Below, one piece after another: positions 53,013-60,470 of a stretch of DNA of 64,000 nt. The number at the start of each line of letters is the position of its first letter. Position 1 is the first letter of the stretch. The stretch is from Candidatus Saccharicenans sp. GTDB lineage: Bacteria; Acidobacteriota; Aminicenantia; Aminicenantales; Saccharicenantaceae. Position numbers and translations under genes: made by a program. The notes under the pieces were generated by a model, which saw nothing but the letters and a program-made list of their open reading frames with translations, was not told where the DNA came from and searched no databases. The stretch spans positions 298,915 to 362,914 of the forward strand of contig JASEIU010000002.1 of NCBI GenBank assembly GCA_030017715.1. Reading direction: 5' to 3'.

Positions 53013-54194
53013 ATGATTTATGGACGTATCGATTGGGCAGACCGAAGTTATAGGGTCTGTTTTATTGATGAGCAGGGGCAGGTGGTGGAGGAGCTTGTTA
53101 TCTGGAAGACAGGGGAAGGATTTGAGGAATTGCTTCGTAGAGCTCGTTGCTATCCTGAGATTTTTTCTATTTAGACGGGTCGATCGCCGCTGGTTGATTT
53201 TCTTCTAAGTCATGGCTACCAGATCAACCGGATTAATTCTAACCGCATGAGTGCTTTCCGCAGCCGGTATAACAGCAGCCGGGTTAAGGATGATCGCTTT
53301 GGTGCTTGTGTACTGGCTCAGGTTCTTCGGGTAGACAGGGCAAGCCTTCCGCTAATTAAGCCTTTGCCGGAGAAAGTGCAGCGGCTGAGATTTATATGGC
53401 GAGGTCTGGAAGTCATTCTTAAGGAGCAAACCAGAATGAAGAACCGACGTGCTTAAGGAGTATTATCCGGCTTTTCTTAATTGTTTTCAGGATCCGTTTT
53501 CACCTTCTGCCTGGCATTTCCTGCAGAAGTATCCTGCGCAGGAACAAGCCTGTAAGCTTTCCCGCAGGGAACTGAGAATCTTTTTCAAGAACATTCACAT
53601 CTACCCTGAGTCATTTGTTCAGAGAGTGTATGATGGTTTGCGCACTTACCTCCAAGTGCGGCCTGTTCTGGTTGAGACCAGGAGTCACCTGGCTCGTGTT
53701 CTGGCCCCGCAGCTTTTGCAGATAAGAGAGCTGGTCAGGGAGTATGAGAGACAGCTGGAGAAAGCCACTTAGGAGGTGGAAGAGTTAAGATGCTTTGATG
53801 GCATAAAAGGTCTTGGGCTTAAAACCCGGGTGGGAGTAATAGTTTATTTTATCACTGCCAGTGGAAAGATTTTCGGGAAGCTCAAGTTGCTGCCGGCCTA
53901 TGTCCAGCCACTTTCCAGAGCGATAAATACCGCTACGTCCATTTCGGAAGGGTTGTTTTAAATGGGCAAGAGATTTATTCACCGAGCTGGCCTGTACCAC
54001 TCTTATAAGGCAACTCTGGGCACGACTGTATTATGACCGAAAAAGAAGGAAAGAAACACTACCATGCTCTCCGTTGCGTCGCTAATGTCTGGGTCAAAAT
54101 ATTATTCAAATTATGGAAATCAGGCCAGAATTATAACCATGAAAAGCATTTCGTAGCCGCAACCCAGTTACTGATAATGAGATTAATATCTTAA
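53013..54194 (+). pseudogene. IS110-family transposase, broken by frameshifts and stops
   Basis: The reading starts MIYGRIDWADRSYRVCFIDE, the RuvC-like DEDD N-terminus of IS110, and hits a stop at 53172-53174. It resumes in another frame with LVDFLLSHGYQINRIN and MSAFRSRYNSSRVKDDRFGA (to 53456), shifts again to LKEYYPAFLNCFQDPF (53449-53772), meets a stop, and continues in scattered frames through the C-terminal half to FVAATQLLIMRLIS at 54194. At least three disruptions are visible, so no active protein can be made. Confidence 0.85.
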
Positions 54195-54272
54195 AAAGAG
54201 GAAAAATTGAAAAGAGCCTCTACTACCCCCTTACCCTTGACACAGCAAGTTTAACCCGAAAGAAATTTCCTC

Positions 54273-54301
54273 TTGACAGAGCTGTTTTTTTTTTTTAATA
54301 T
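54273..54301 (+). promoter_or_regulatory. Promoter of the secreted-protein cassette
   Basis: TTGACA (54273-54278), exactly 17 bases including a long T-tract, TAATAT (54296-54301). The start codon of the first gene is 21 bases beyond, so the 5' UTR is short and has no clear ribosome site. Nothing else is recognised between the IS110 end and this promoter. Confidence 0.65.
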
Positions 54302-54322
54302 GAAAACAATAACATCGGTAAA

Positions 54323-54811
54323 ATGAATGGGTTGAGAGGCATAAAAAACGGCCATTCCTGGAAGCATTTTTCAAAACTCGAAAAAATATTAATACTTTTC
54401 ACCGTCGCTATATTAATTATCTCGGCGTATTTCTTCTTTAAAAACGAAAAAGCGCTCTTATGCCAACGCAACATTTATAAGATCATAAAAAGAGATAAAG
54501 ATTATTACAAAACTTCCGTAATTTATCTTATTTATAATGTAAACGTGTATTGCCGTCCTTTATTGGATTGGCAGATATACAAATCTTATTACGACTTGAG
54601 AAAAATAATTTTGTTTTTGCCTGATTATAGTGATGAGGACATTCAAAATTTCATGAGAGTCTTTAATATAGAAGAGCCCATTGATATAGGACGAATGGAC
54701 AATGAGTGGTATTCTGTTTATGTAAGATGTGATAATAACAAATGGCGAGCTAATCTAAATTTTCTCATTTTAATAATCAATGGCCGTATCGTTCAAATAA
54801 AAGGATTTTAA
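54323..54811 (+). CDS. Unrecognised single-pass membrane protein
   Basis: 162 residues. One transmembrane helix near residues 23-42 (ILILFTVAILIISAYFFF), then about 120 residues rich in tyrosine, asparagine and basic residues that would lie outside the membrane. No known domain is recognised. It ends at the base before the ATG of the beta-propeller gene, so it appears to be the first gene of a three-gene plus-strand cassette. Confidence 0.65.
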   Translation: MNGLRGIKNGHSWKHFSKLEKILILFTVAILIISAYFFFKNEKALLCQRNIYKIIKRDKDYYKTSVIYLIYNVNVYCRPLLDWQIYKSYYDLRKIILFLPDYSDEDIQNFMRVFNIEEPIDIGRMDNEWYSVYVRCDNNKWRANLNFLILIINGRIVQIKGF

Positions 54812-55855
54812 ATGAAAAAGATACTTATTTTGGCTTTTTGTTTTCTGCCTCTTATAATCTTATGGGCAACCGGGGCCGAAAAAATTCCGGTAGCAGAACT
54901 CAAGCTGGTTTGTTCTTTTCCTGAGGACGACCTCTATTTCGGGAGCTTCCCGGCCATCGATATCGATAAGGAAGGCTTTATTTATGCAGTTGATAATCGT
55001 GAGCACACTGTATTTATATTTAATAAAGAGGGAAAGTTGCTGGGCAAATTTGGAGGATGGGGCCAGGGGCCAGGAGAGTTGCAGTGGCCGGCAAAGATTT
55101 CTGTGGATAAAAAATCGGGCGAGATATTTGTAAAAGACAATACCGGAATAAATATGTTTGGGCCGGGGAGGGATTTCATTCGCCGAATTAGAACCTTCAC
55201 AGGGATTCTTAATTTAGATGCCGGGAATGGGAGAATAGCCGTCATAGAACCAATTCCAGGGGAAAACGACCTTATTGGTCTGTATGACTACCGGGGCTTT
55301 AGAATTAAATCTTTAGGCCGAAAATATGACCTTGATTATTCAAAGAGCCAGGAAATCCCACCCGTTCTTCTGGACCGCATGGCCAATGACGGCGCTGTCC
55401 TGCTTGATGGAAATCATGTTTATTATGTTTCTTATGTATTTGCAGAAATAAGAAAATATGATCTTTCTGGTGAACCGATATCAGTGAAAAAGTTATCAAT
55501 CCCTGAGGATATTGAGAAATACAGGAAGCAATACCGACAAATATTATTCGAGACTGGAGTAAAGAAGAACAAGGATGGCACTATTACCAACTTCAGGATT
55601 TTGAATGATGCCTGTCTTTATGGAGAGCATATTTATCTCTTAATGCTTGGATATATAACCAATGGAAGATATCAAATAATAGTTGTGGATAAGCAATCTT
55701 TAGAGGTGAAGAAAAGAATGATTCTCCCCTCAGGCCTCTGGCCTGAGAATATAAGGGTATTCCCATCTAATAATAGAAATACGCCCCTATTTTTGATTTC
55801 CTTTCAGGATCAAGCATCCGGATCCTTTTTGTTAGGAATCCTAAAGGAGGATTAA
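54812..55855 (+). CDS. Secreted six-bladed beta-propeller (NHL-type) protein
   Basis: 347 residues. A Sec signal peptide covers residues 1 to about 22 (KKILILAFCFLPLIILWATG). Blade motifs follow: AIDIDKEGFIYAVDNREHTV, FIFNKEGKLLGKFGGWGQGP and ISVDKKSGEIFVKDNTGI. This is the 6-bladed propeller type common as lipoproteins or secreted proteins in Bacteroidota and some uncultured phyla. Ligand unknown. It sits one base before the small cysteine-rich gene, implying a joint role. Confidence 0.8.
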   Translation: MKKILILAFCFLPLIILWATGAEKIPVAELKLVCSFPEDDLYFGSFPAIDIDKEGFIYAVDNREHTVFIFNKEGKLLGKFGGWGQGPGELQWPAKISVDKKSGEIFVKDNTGINMFGPGRDFIRRIRTFTGILNLDAGNGRIAVIEPIPGENDLIGLYDYRGFRIKSLGRKYDLDYSKSQEIPPVLLDRMANDGAVLLDGNHVYYVSYVFAEIRKYDLSGEPISVKKLSIPEDIEKYRKQYRQILFETGVKKNKDGTITNFRILNDACLYGEHIYLLMLGYITNGRYQIIVVDKQSLEVKKRMILPSGLWPENIRVFPSNNRNTPLFLISFQDQASGSFLLGILKED

Positions 55856-55856
55856 G

Positions 55857-56108
55857 ATGAAAGCCTTGAGATTTTTTTTGATCTGCTTTTTTTTCTGCGC
55901 TTCGGCTGTCATGTTATTTGTCTCATTAAGTTCAGCTCAAGCAGGCGGCGGAAATATTTATTGCAAAGATGTTTTTCCCGGGACCTGCACACAGGGAGGG
56001 TGCGGTGCAATTTCAGGCTGGACTGCTCAGGACTGTGTAATTTATTGTACCAAGGATAGAAACGGGTTTTGGAATACTATTACCTGCGAGAGGCCTTCAG
56101 CCATATGA
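55857..56108 (+). CDS. Small secreted six-cysteine peptide
   Basis: 83 residues. A signal peptide (about 1-29, ending SLSSAQA) precedes a mature part of about 54 residues with six cysteines (YCKD, GTCTQGGCG, DCVIYCTKD, ITCERP), enough for three disulfides or a metal site. AAAGGAGG in the end of the propeller gene provides a strong ribosome site. In Bacteroidota, small exported cysteine-containing peptides are found next to 6-bladed propeller genes; this pair may be an analogous system. Confidence 0.75.
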   Translation: MKALRFFLICFFFCASAVMLFVSLSSAQAGGGNIYCKDVFPGTCTQGGCGAISGWTAQDCVIYCTKDRNGFWNTITCERPSAI

Positions 56109-56202
56109 ACGATAGGGGGGCTTGACACCGGAAAGTTGAAATTTCTCCTTTTAATTTGTTAATAACGGCACATGAGTTGAAGGGTGGTAATTTATTGTTA
56201 TC

Positions 56203-56562
56203 TCAGGTTTCCAGTTCCAGCTTTTCTAAGTACAGGTCGCGGCCGCTCTGAAGCTCAACCTCTTTCGAGCCGCAGAAGGGGCAGGAATGGGAAAAGTCGG
56301 GGGAAGAAATATCCCTGGTTTTAATTTCTTTGCCGCAGCGCAGGCACCTGAATTTTACCCGGGTTATCTTAATTTCCAGTCGGGCTCGGTCAGCGATCGT
56401 CCCTTTTTTATAGCTGTGGAAAGCCGTGCGAAAGAGCTCGGGAACCACGCCGGAAATTTCCCCGATTAAAACCCGAACCTTTGTCACCCTCGAGGCGCCG
56501 GCTTCCCGGGCTTTCTCCTCGATGATGGTAAAAAGCTCAGCCACTATTGACAGTTCATGCAT
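56203..56562 (-). CDS. hypA: Hydrogenase nickel incorporation protein HypA
   Basis: Delivers nickel with HypB to the [NiFe] hydrogenase large subunit. 119 residues. The nickel-binding start MHELSIVAE has His2. The zinc finger is CLRCGKEI...CPFCGSKE. It overlaps hypB by eight bases and ends the hox operon. A second, 5'-truncated copy of its 3' two thirds lies at 52480. Confidence 0.95.
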   Translation of the reverse strand: MHELSIVAELFTIIEEKAREAGASRVTKVRVLIGEISGVVPELFRTAFHSYKKGTIADRARLEIKITRVKFRCLRCGKEIKTRDISSPDFSHSCPFCGSKEVELQSGRDLYLEKLELET

Positions 56563-57232
56563 TCTGGCGTCTAAGCTCCTCGAGCTTTTTTTCCAGAAAA
56601 GCGCACAGCTCTTCCAGTCCTTCGCCGCTCAGAGCCGAGGTCTTAAAAACTTCAAGTTTCGGGTTTATTTCCCTGGCTTCCCGGATGACCCGCTCCACGT
56701 CAAAGGGGAGATGCGGCAGAAGGTCGCATTTGGTAATCACAAACACCTGTGAGGTGATAAAGGCTTCGGGATATTTTCGGGGCTTGTCATCCCCTTCCGG
56801 CACCGACAGCAGCACCAGACGGAGACTTTCGCCTAAGTCGAAACTGGCCGGGCAGACCAGATTGCCGACGTTTTCTATGAACAGGAAATCCAGGTCGGCC
56901 GGAATCCGGTCGAAAATTCTGGCGATCATTTTAGCTTCCAGGTGGCAGGCGCCGTGCGTGATAATCTGCCAGGCGGGAAGACCGATTTTGCGGATTCTTT
57001 CGGCATCCCTTTCGGTTTCGATGTCTCCTTCAATAACTCCGATTCTGTACCTGTCTTTAAGGCAGAAGCCGATTTTTTCCAGCAGGGAAGTCTTCCCCGA
57101 ACCCGGAGAACTAAGCAGGTTGACGGCTAAAATGCCGTTTTCCCGGAGCTTCTGCCGGATGGAAGCAGCCAGTTTTTTGTTCGAACCGAGGATGTCTTCA
57201 AGCACCAGGACTTCTTTTTTGCTTTTTGCCAT
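56555..57232 (-). CDS. hypB: Hydrogenase nickel incorporation GTPase HypB
   Basis: A SIMIBI-class GTPase that powers nickel insertion. 225 residues. P-loop LLSSPGSGKTSLLEKIG (near residue 40), switch region VIEGDIETERDAERI, FIENVGNLVCPASFD with a conserved cysteine, and the base-specificity motif ITKCDLL. There is no N-terminal histidine-rich nickel-storage stretch. It overlaps both neighbours. Confidence 0.95.
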   Translation of the reverse strand: MAKSKKEVLVLEDILGSNKKLAASIRQKLRENGILAVNLLSSPGSGKTSLLEKIGFCLKDRYRIGVIEGDIETERDAERIRKIGLPAWQIITHGACHLEAKMIARIFDRIPADLDFLFIENVGNLVCPASFDLGESLRLVLLSVPEGDDKPRKYPEAFITSQVFVITKCDLLPHLPFDVERVIREAREINPKLEVFKTSALSGEGLEELCAFLEKKLEELRRQNA

Positions 57233-57734
57233 GTCGGTGTTTCTCCCGTTTAAGTTTGGCCGGAATTTTGATTATAGCGGAGGCTCCGTCATCCGGTGTT
57301 GCCGAATAAAATTTATTCTCAAAAAACCGCAGGGCAGCCCGGAGATTTCTCCCGGCAGCCGGGCTCAACCCCTCGCCGATTTCAAAATCATAGCCTCTTA
57401 TGGCCAGGAGGAAAGCTTGCGGCTTTTTCCCGTATAAAGTCAGGCACAGGTCGAGCACCGCTTCCGGCGGCAGAGCATGAGTGGTAAAACTGCATTTTCT
57501 TGCCGGCCGCAGTTTTCTCCAGCCGAAGGGTTCTTTTCCTTTTTTACTGGCATCCACCACGATCACTTTATCGTATTCGGAGAAAAGAACAGCGTCTTCC
57601 ACCTGAAGCTGATAATCGGCTTCCAGGGCCAGTCCTTTGAGCTTGGTTTTTTCCAGCGCGCTGACAAAAGCCGGGCCCAACCCGTCATCCCGGCGCCCGG
57701 GATTGCCGATGCCGTAAACCAGGATTTTTTCCAG
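57198..57734 (-). CDS. hoxW: Hydrogenase maturation protease, probable CTG start
   Basis: Clips the C-terminal tail of the large subunit after nickel insertion. The family N-terminus EKILVYGIGNPGRRDDGLGP is encoded just upstream of the first TTG (57680) and follows directly on a CTG at 57732-57734. No ATG, GTG or in-frame TTG occurs between the upstream stop and this CTG. GGGGAAG lies six bases before it. With the CTG start the length is 178 residues. The nickel-sensing acidic residues (RRDDG; VDASKKGKEP) are present. It lies 17 bases after hoxH and overlaps hypB by 35 bases. Confidence 0.85.
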   Translation of the reverse strand: MEKILVYGIGNPGRRDDGLGPAFVSALEKTKLKGLALEADYQLQVEDAVLFSEYDKVIVVDASKKGKEPFGWRKLRPARKCSFTTHALPPEAVLDLCLTLYGKKPQAFLLAIRGYDFEIGEGLSPAAGRNLRAALRFFENKFYSATPDDGASAIIKIPAKLKREKHRHGKKQKRSPGA

Positions 57735-57751
57735 CGCAGGCTTCCCCGTGG

Positions 57752-59200
57752 CTATTTCCTCTTCCTGTCGACGAGACGGCCCAGGCTGTCGTAAAGCTCG
57801 ATCTCAAGAGGCATCCGGCCGACGGCATGGGTGGCGCAGCTCAGGCAGGGGTCGTAGGCCCTTATGGCCACTTCCACCCGGTTGAGCATGCCTTCGGTTA
57901 TTTCCGGTTTTTCTGAAAGGTATTCTTCGGCCACCAACCGCACGGCTTCGTTATAGGCCTGGTTGTTGTTGGTGGTGGAAACAATCAGGTTGGCCATGGT
58001 CACCTGGTCGTCGTCGTTGATCTGATAATGATGGAAAAGAGTGCCGCGGGGAGCCTCAATCAGGCCGACGCCTTCATGTTTTTTTCTGCCCCTGGTGACC
58101 AGATTGTCTCCGATGATATCCTTGTCGTTCAGGAGTTCTTTAATGACTTCGGCCGCATGCAGGGTTTCGATCAATCTTGCCCAGTGACTGTGCAGGGTCA
58201 TATTGTTGGGTTTTCCCTCGGTGTAAGCTTTGTACTCTTCAAACTCTTTCTGGGCTCGCGGGCTGGGTATAAAGTCGCAGGTGTTCAGCCGGGCCAGAGG
58301 ACCCACCCGGTACCAGCCTTTTTCCTTGCCGAGCTTTTTAAGATAGGGGAATTTCATGTAGCTGTAATTTCGCACTTCCTCGCCGATGTACTTAAGATAA
58401 TCCTGATAGTCGACATCATTCAGGATTTTTCGGCCTTCGGCATCGACCGCCCGCAGTCGTCCGTGGTAGAAATCCAGGGCTCCATCCCGGCGGACGAGGC
58501 TCAGGTGATTGGAGGGGAAGTGGGCGAAGTTATCCAGGACATCCTTGTTTTCCCGGTGCAATTTTTTGAACAGCTGGACGGCTTCCTGGGCCCAGTCGAT
58601 CATGGTGTCGATATTGTGTGGAGCGGGAGATTTCAGGAAGAAATCTCTTTCTTCCGGCGTCAGGCTTTTGTTGACCCCGCCGGGTATGGCTCCGGTGCCG
58701 TGAATCTTTTTCCCGGCGGTGGCCCTGATGATTTCCTGCCCGAATTTTCTGAGGAGCACGCCCTTGACGGCGGTCTCTTTATGGGTTTTAGCCACCCCGA
58801 TGATGTTTCTCACGGTCGGGTCGGCGTCGAAACCGAACAGAAGGTCGGGCGAGGCCAGGTGGAAAAAATGCAGGGCGTGAGATTGAAGCATCTGTCCGTA
58901 ATGCATCAACCTCCTGATCTTTTCGGCCGTCGGCGAAAGTTTTTCCGGCTGTGCCCCGACGATAATGTCCATGGCTTTAGCCCCGGCCAGATGATGGCTG
59001 ACCGGACAGATGCCGCACAGGCGCTGGACTAATACCGGAATCTCCCAGTAGGGGCGCCCCTGAACGAAACGTTCAAAACCCCGGAATTCAACCACATGGA
59101 AGCGGGCCTGAGACACCCGTCCCCCGTCGTCCAGATGGATGGTTACCTTACCGTGTCCTTCAACTCTGGTTACCGGTTCAATCGTGATCTTTTTAGCCAT
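57752..59200 (-). CDS. hoxH: NAD(P)-linked [NiFe] hydrogenase large subunit
   Basis: Carries the NiFe active site. 482 residues. N-terminal ligand motif RLCGICPVSHHLAGAKAMD (near residue 62) and C-terminal ligand motif YDPCLSCATHAVG. The peptide after the histidine is the tail removed by the protease encoded next. All four cysteine ligands are cysteines, with no selenocysteine codon. The sequence is closest in character to group 3 HoxH/Mvh-type subunits, and the diaphorase genes upstream indicate group 3d. Confidence 0.93.
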   Translation of the reverse strand: MAKKITIEPVTRVEGHGKVTIHLDDGGRVSQARFHVVEFRGFERFVQGRPYWEIPVLVQRLCGICPVSHHLAGAKAMDIIVGAQPEKLSPTAEKIRRLMHYGQMLQSHALHFFHLASPDLLFGFDADPTVRNIIGVAKTHKETAVKGVLLRKFGQEIIRATAGKKIHGTGAIPGGVNKSLTPEERDFFLKSPAPHNIDTMIDWAQEAVQLFKKLHRENKDVLDNFAHFPSNHLSLVRRDGALDFYHGRLRAVDAEGRKILNDVDYQDYLKYIGEEVRNYSYMKFPYLKKLGKEKGWYRVGPLARLNTCDFIPSPRAQKEFEEYKAYTEGKPNNMTLHSHWARLIETLHAAEVIKELLNDKDIIGDNLVTRGRKKHEGVGLIEAPRGTLFHHYQINDDDQVTMANLIVSTTNNNQAYNEAVRLVAEEYLSEKPEITEGMLNRVEVAIRAYDPCLSCATHAVGRMPLEIELYDSLGRLVDRKRK

Positions 59201-59213
59201 TGTTCACAGGTCC

Positions 59214-59759
59214 TCAATCATATTTTACCAGATCATATTCCAGCCGCAGAGGCTTTCCCTGAATCAAAGCCGTCAGTGCTTCCCAGATGAGGTCAGCCGA
59301 CGGCGGACATCCGGGCAGAAAATAATCTATTTTTACGATTTCGTGGCAGGGATAAACCCGGTCTAAAAGAATCGGAATATCCTCGTCGGCCGGAATCAGG
59401 CGGTCCTCGGGAGCCACGGTCGGAGAATTCAGGTAGGCTTCTTCCAGGCATTCACGCAGGGGGATGGTGTTTCTCATCGCCGGCAGCCCGCCCATCACCG
59501 CGCATTCGCCGACCGAAACCAGAATTTTGCAATTTTTTCTGAAATACCTGAGAACTTCGACGTTTTCCGAGTTGCAGCAGCCTCCCTCGATCAGTCCGAT
59601 ATCCACCGGGCGGCTGAATTTTTTAATGTCGTCGATCGGAGATTTATCGAATTCCACCAGTTCGATTAAATCCAGAATTCTTTCGTCAATGTCCAGAAAA
59701 GACATATGACAGCCGAAACAACCTGCCAGAGAAGCGGTGGCGATTACCGGTTTATTCAT
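59214..59759 (-). CDS. hoxY: [NiFe] hydrogenase small subunit
   Basis: Holds the proximal [4Fe-4S] cluster that passes electrons to the diaphorase. 181 residues, the short HoxY size. Ligands: SLAGCFGCHMSFLD (C14, C17), SVGECAVMGGLPA and FLPGCPPSADLIWEAL. No signal peptide, so the enzyme is cytoplasmic. It sits between hoxU and hoxH. Confidence 0.93.
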   Translation of the reverse strand: MNKPVIATASLAGCFGCHMSFLDIDERILDLIELVEFDKSPIDDIKKFSRPVDIGLIEGGCCNSENVEVLRYFRKNCKILVSVGECAVMGGLPAMRNTIPLRECLEEAYLNSPTVAPEDRLIPADEDIPILLDRVYPCHEIVKIDYFLPGCPPSADLIWEALTALIQGKPLRLEYDLVKYD

Positions 59760-59771
59760 GGTCTTGCTCCG

Positions 59772-60470
59772 TCATTTGCTTTCTTCGATTTCGCTGCCGA
59801 TAGGCTTTTTGTCGTATTTGCGTTTTCCGATCGGGATACGGAAGCCAACCTCTTTCTTGAGGATGGCGCCGACCGGACAGATGTCCATGGCTTTTTGAGC
59901 TTCTTCCTCGCTTAATTTTGCGGCCAGTTTCCGGTCGACGTTGATCCTGACCCGGCCGGAGCGGTTTTTCATATCAAAAATTTTCTTGCCGTCCGGAGTC
60001 TGGATCGCCCGGATGCAGCGCCGGCACTGGACGCAGCGGTTGTGCTCCAGCAGGAATTTCGGAAAAGCCTCTATGTCTTTCTTCGGGAACAGGTAGGGGA
60101 ACCCTGGAACCATAATCTGGTAACGGTAAGCCAGCGCCTGAAGCTCGCAGTTGCCGCTTTTCTCGCAGGCCGGGCAGAAATGATTGCCCTCGACGAAGAG
60201 CATTTCTATCAGAGCCCGGCGGTATTCTTCGACTTCCGTTGTATGGTTTTCTACGACCATACCTGGCGCCACCGGCTGGGTGCAGGCAGCCATCCAGCGT
60301 CCGTTGACCCGCACCGAACAGATGCGGCAGCTGCCGACCGGCTTCAGTCCCTCAAAATGGCACAGCACCGGAATGTAAACTCCGTTGGCTTTAGCGGCTT
60401 CGTAAATGGTCTGACCCGGTTCAGCGGTGCATTCCTTTCCGTCGATGATGAATTTTATCGGCTCAGGCAT
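59772..60470 (-). CDS. hoxU: Hydrogenase diaphorase iron-sulfur subunit
   Basis: Links the flavin subunit to the hydrogenase small subunit. 232 residues from the ATG at 60470, which follows AGGAGG by nine bases; the longer open frame upstream lies inside hoxF. Cluster ligands read: [2Fe-2S] C37, C48, C51, C63; His-Cys3 [4Fe-4S] H97, C99, C102, C108; a further [4Fe-4S] C146, C149, C152 and C198 (DICPVG). The layout matches HoxU and the NuoG N-terminus. It overlaps hoxF by eight bases. Confidence 0.92.
   Translation of the reverse strand: MPEPIKFIIDGKECTAEPGQTIYEAAKANGVYIPVLCHFEGLKPVGSCRICSVRVNGRWMAACTQPVAPGMVVENHTTEVEEYRRALIEMLFVEGNHFCPACEKSGNCELQALAYRYQIMVPGFPYLFPKKDIEAFPKFLLEHNRCVQCRRCIRAIQTPDGKKIFDMKNRSGRVRINVDRKLAAKLSEEEAQKAMDICPVGAILKKEVGFRIPIGKRKYDKKPIGSEIEESK

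Larger units (their letters stand above)
52767..54194 (+). mobile_element. Degenerate IS110-family insertion sequence
   Basis: A broken transposase gene (53013-54194) preceded by about 245 bases of noncoding sequence, the usual IS110 layout. The outer ends are estimates because IS110 elements lack terminal inverted repeats. The right end is placed at the last recognisable transposase codon. The element lies beside a truncated hypA copy and may have taken part in that rearrangement. Confidence 0.7.

Noticed and set aside
53020..53208. 62-residue open frame starting at 53020 inside the IS110 region.
   Set aside because: It is an out-of-frame shadow of the transposase N-terminus, which reads clearly from 53013.
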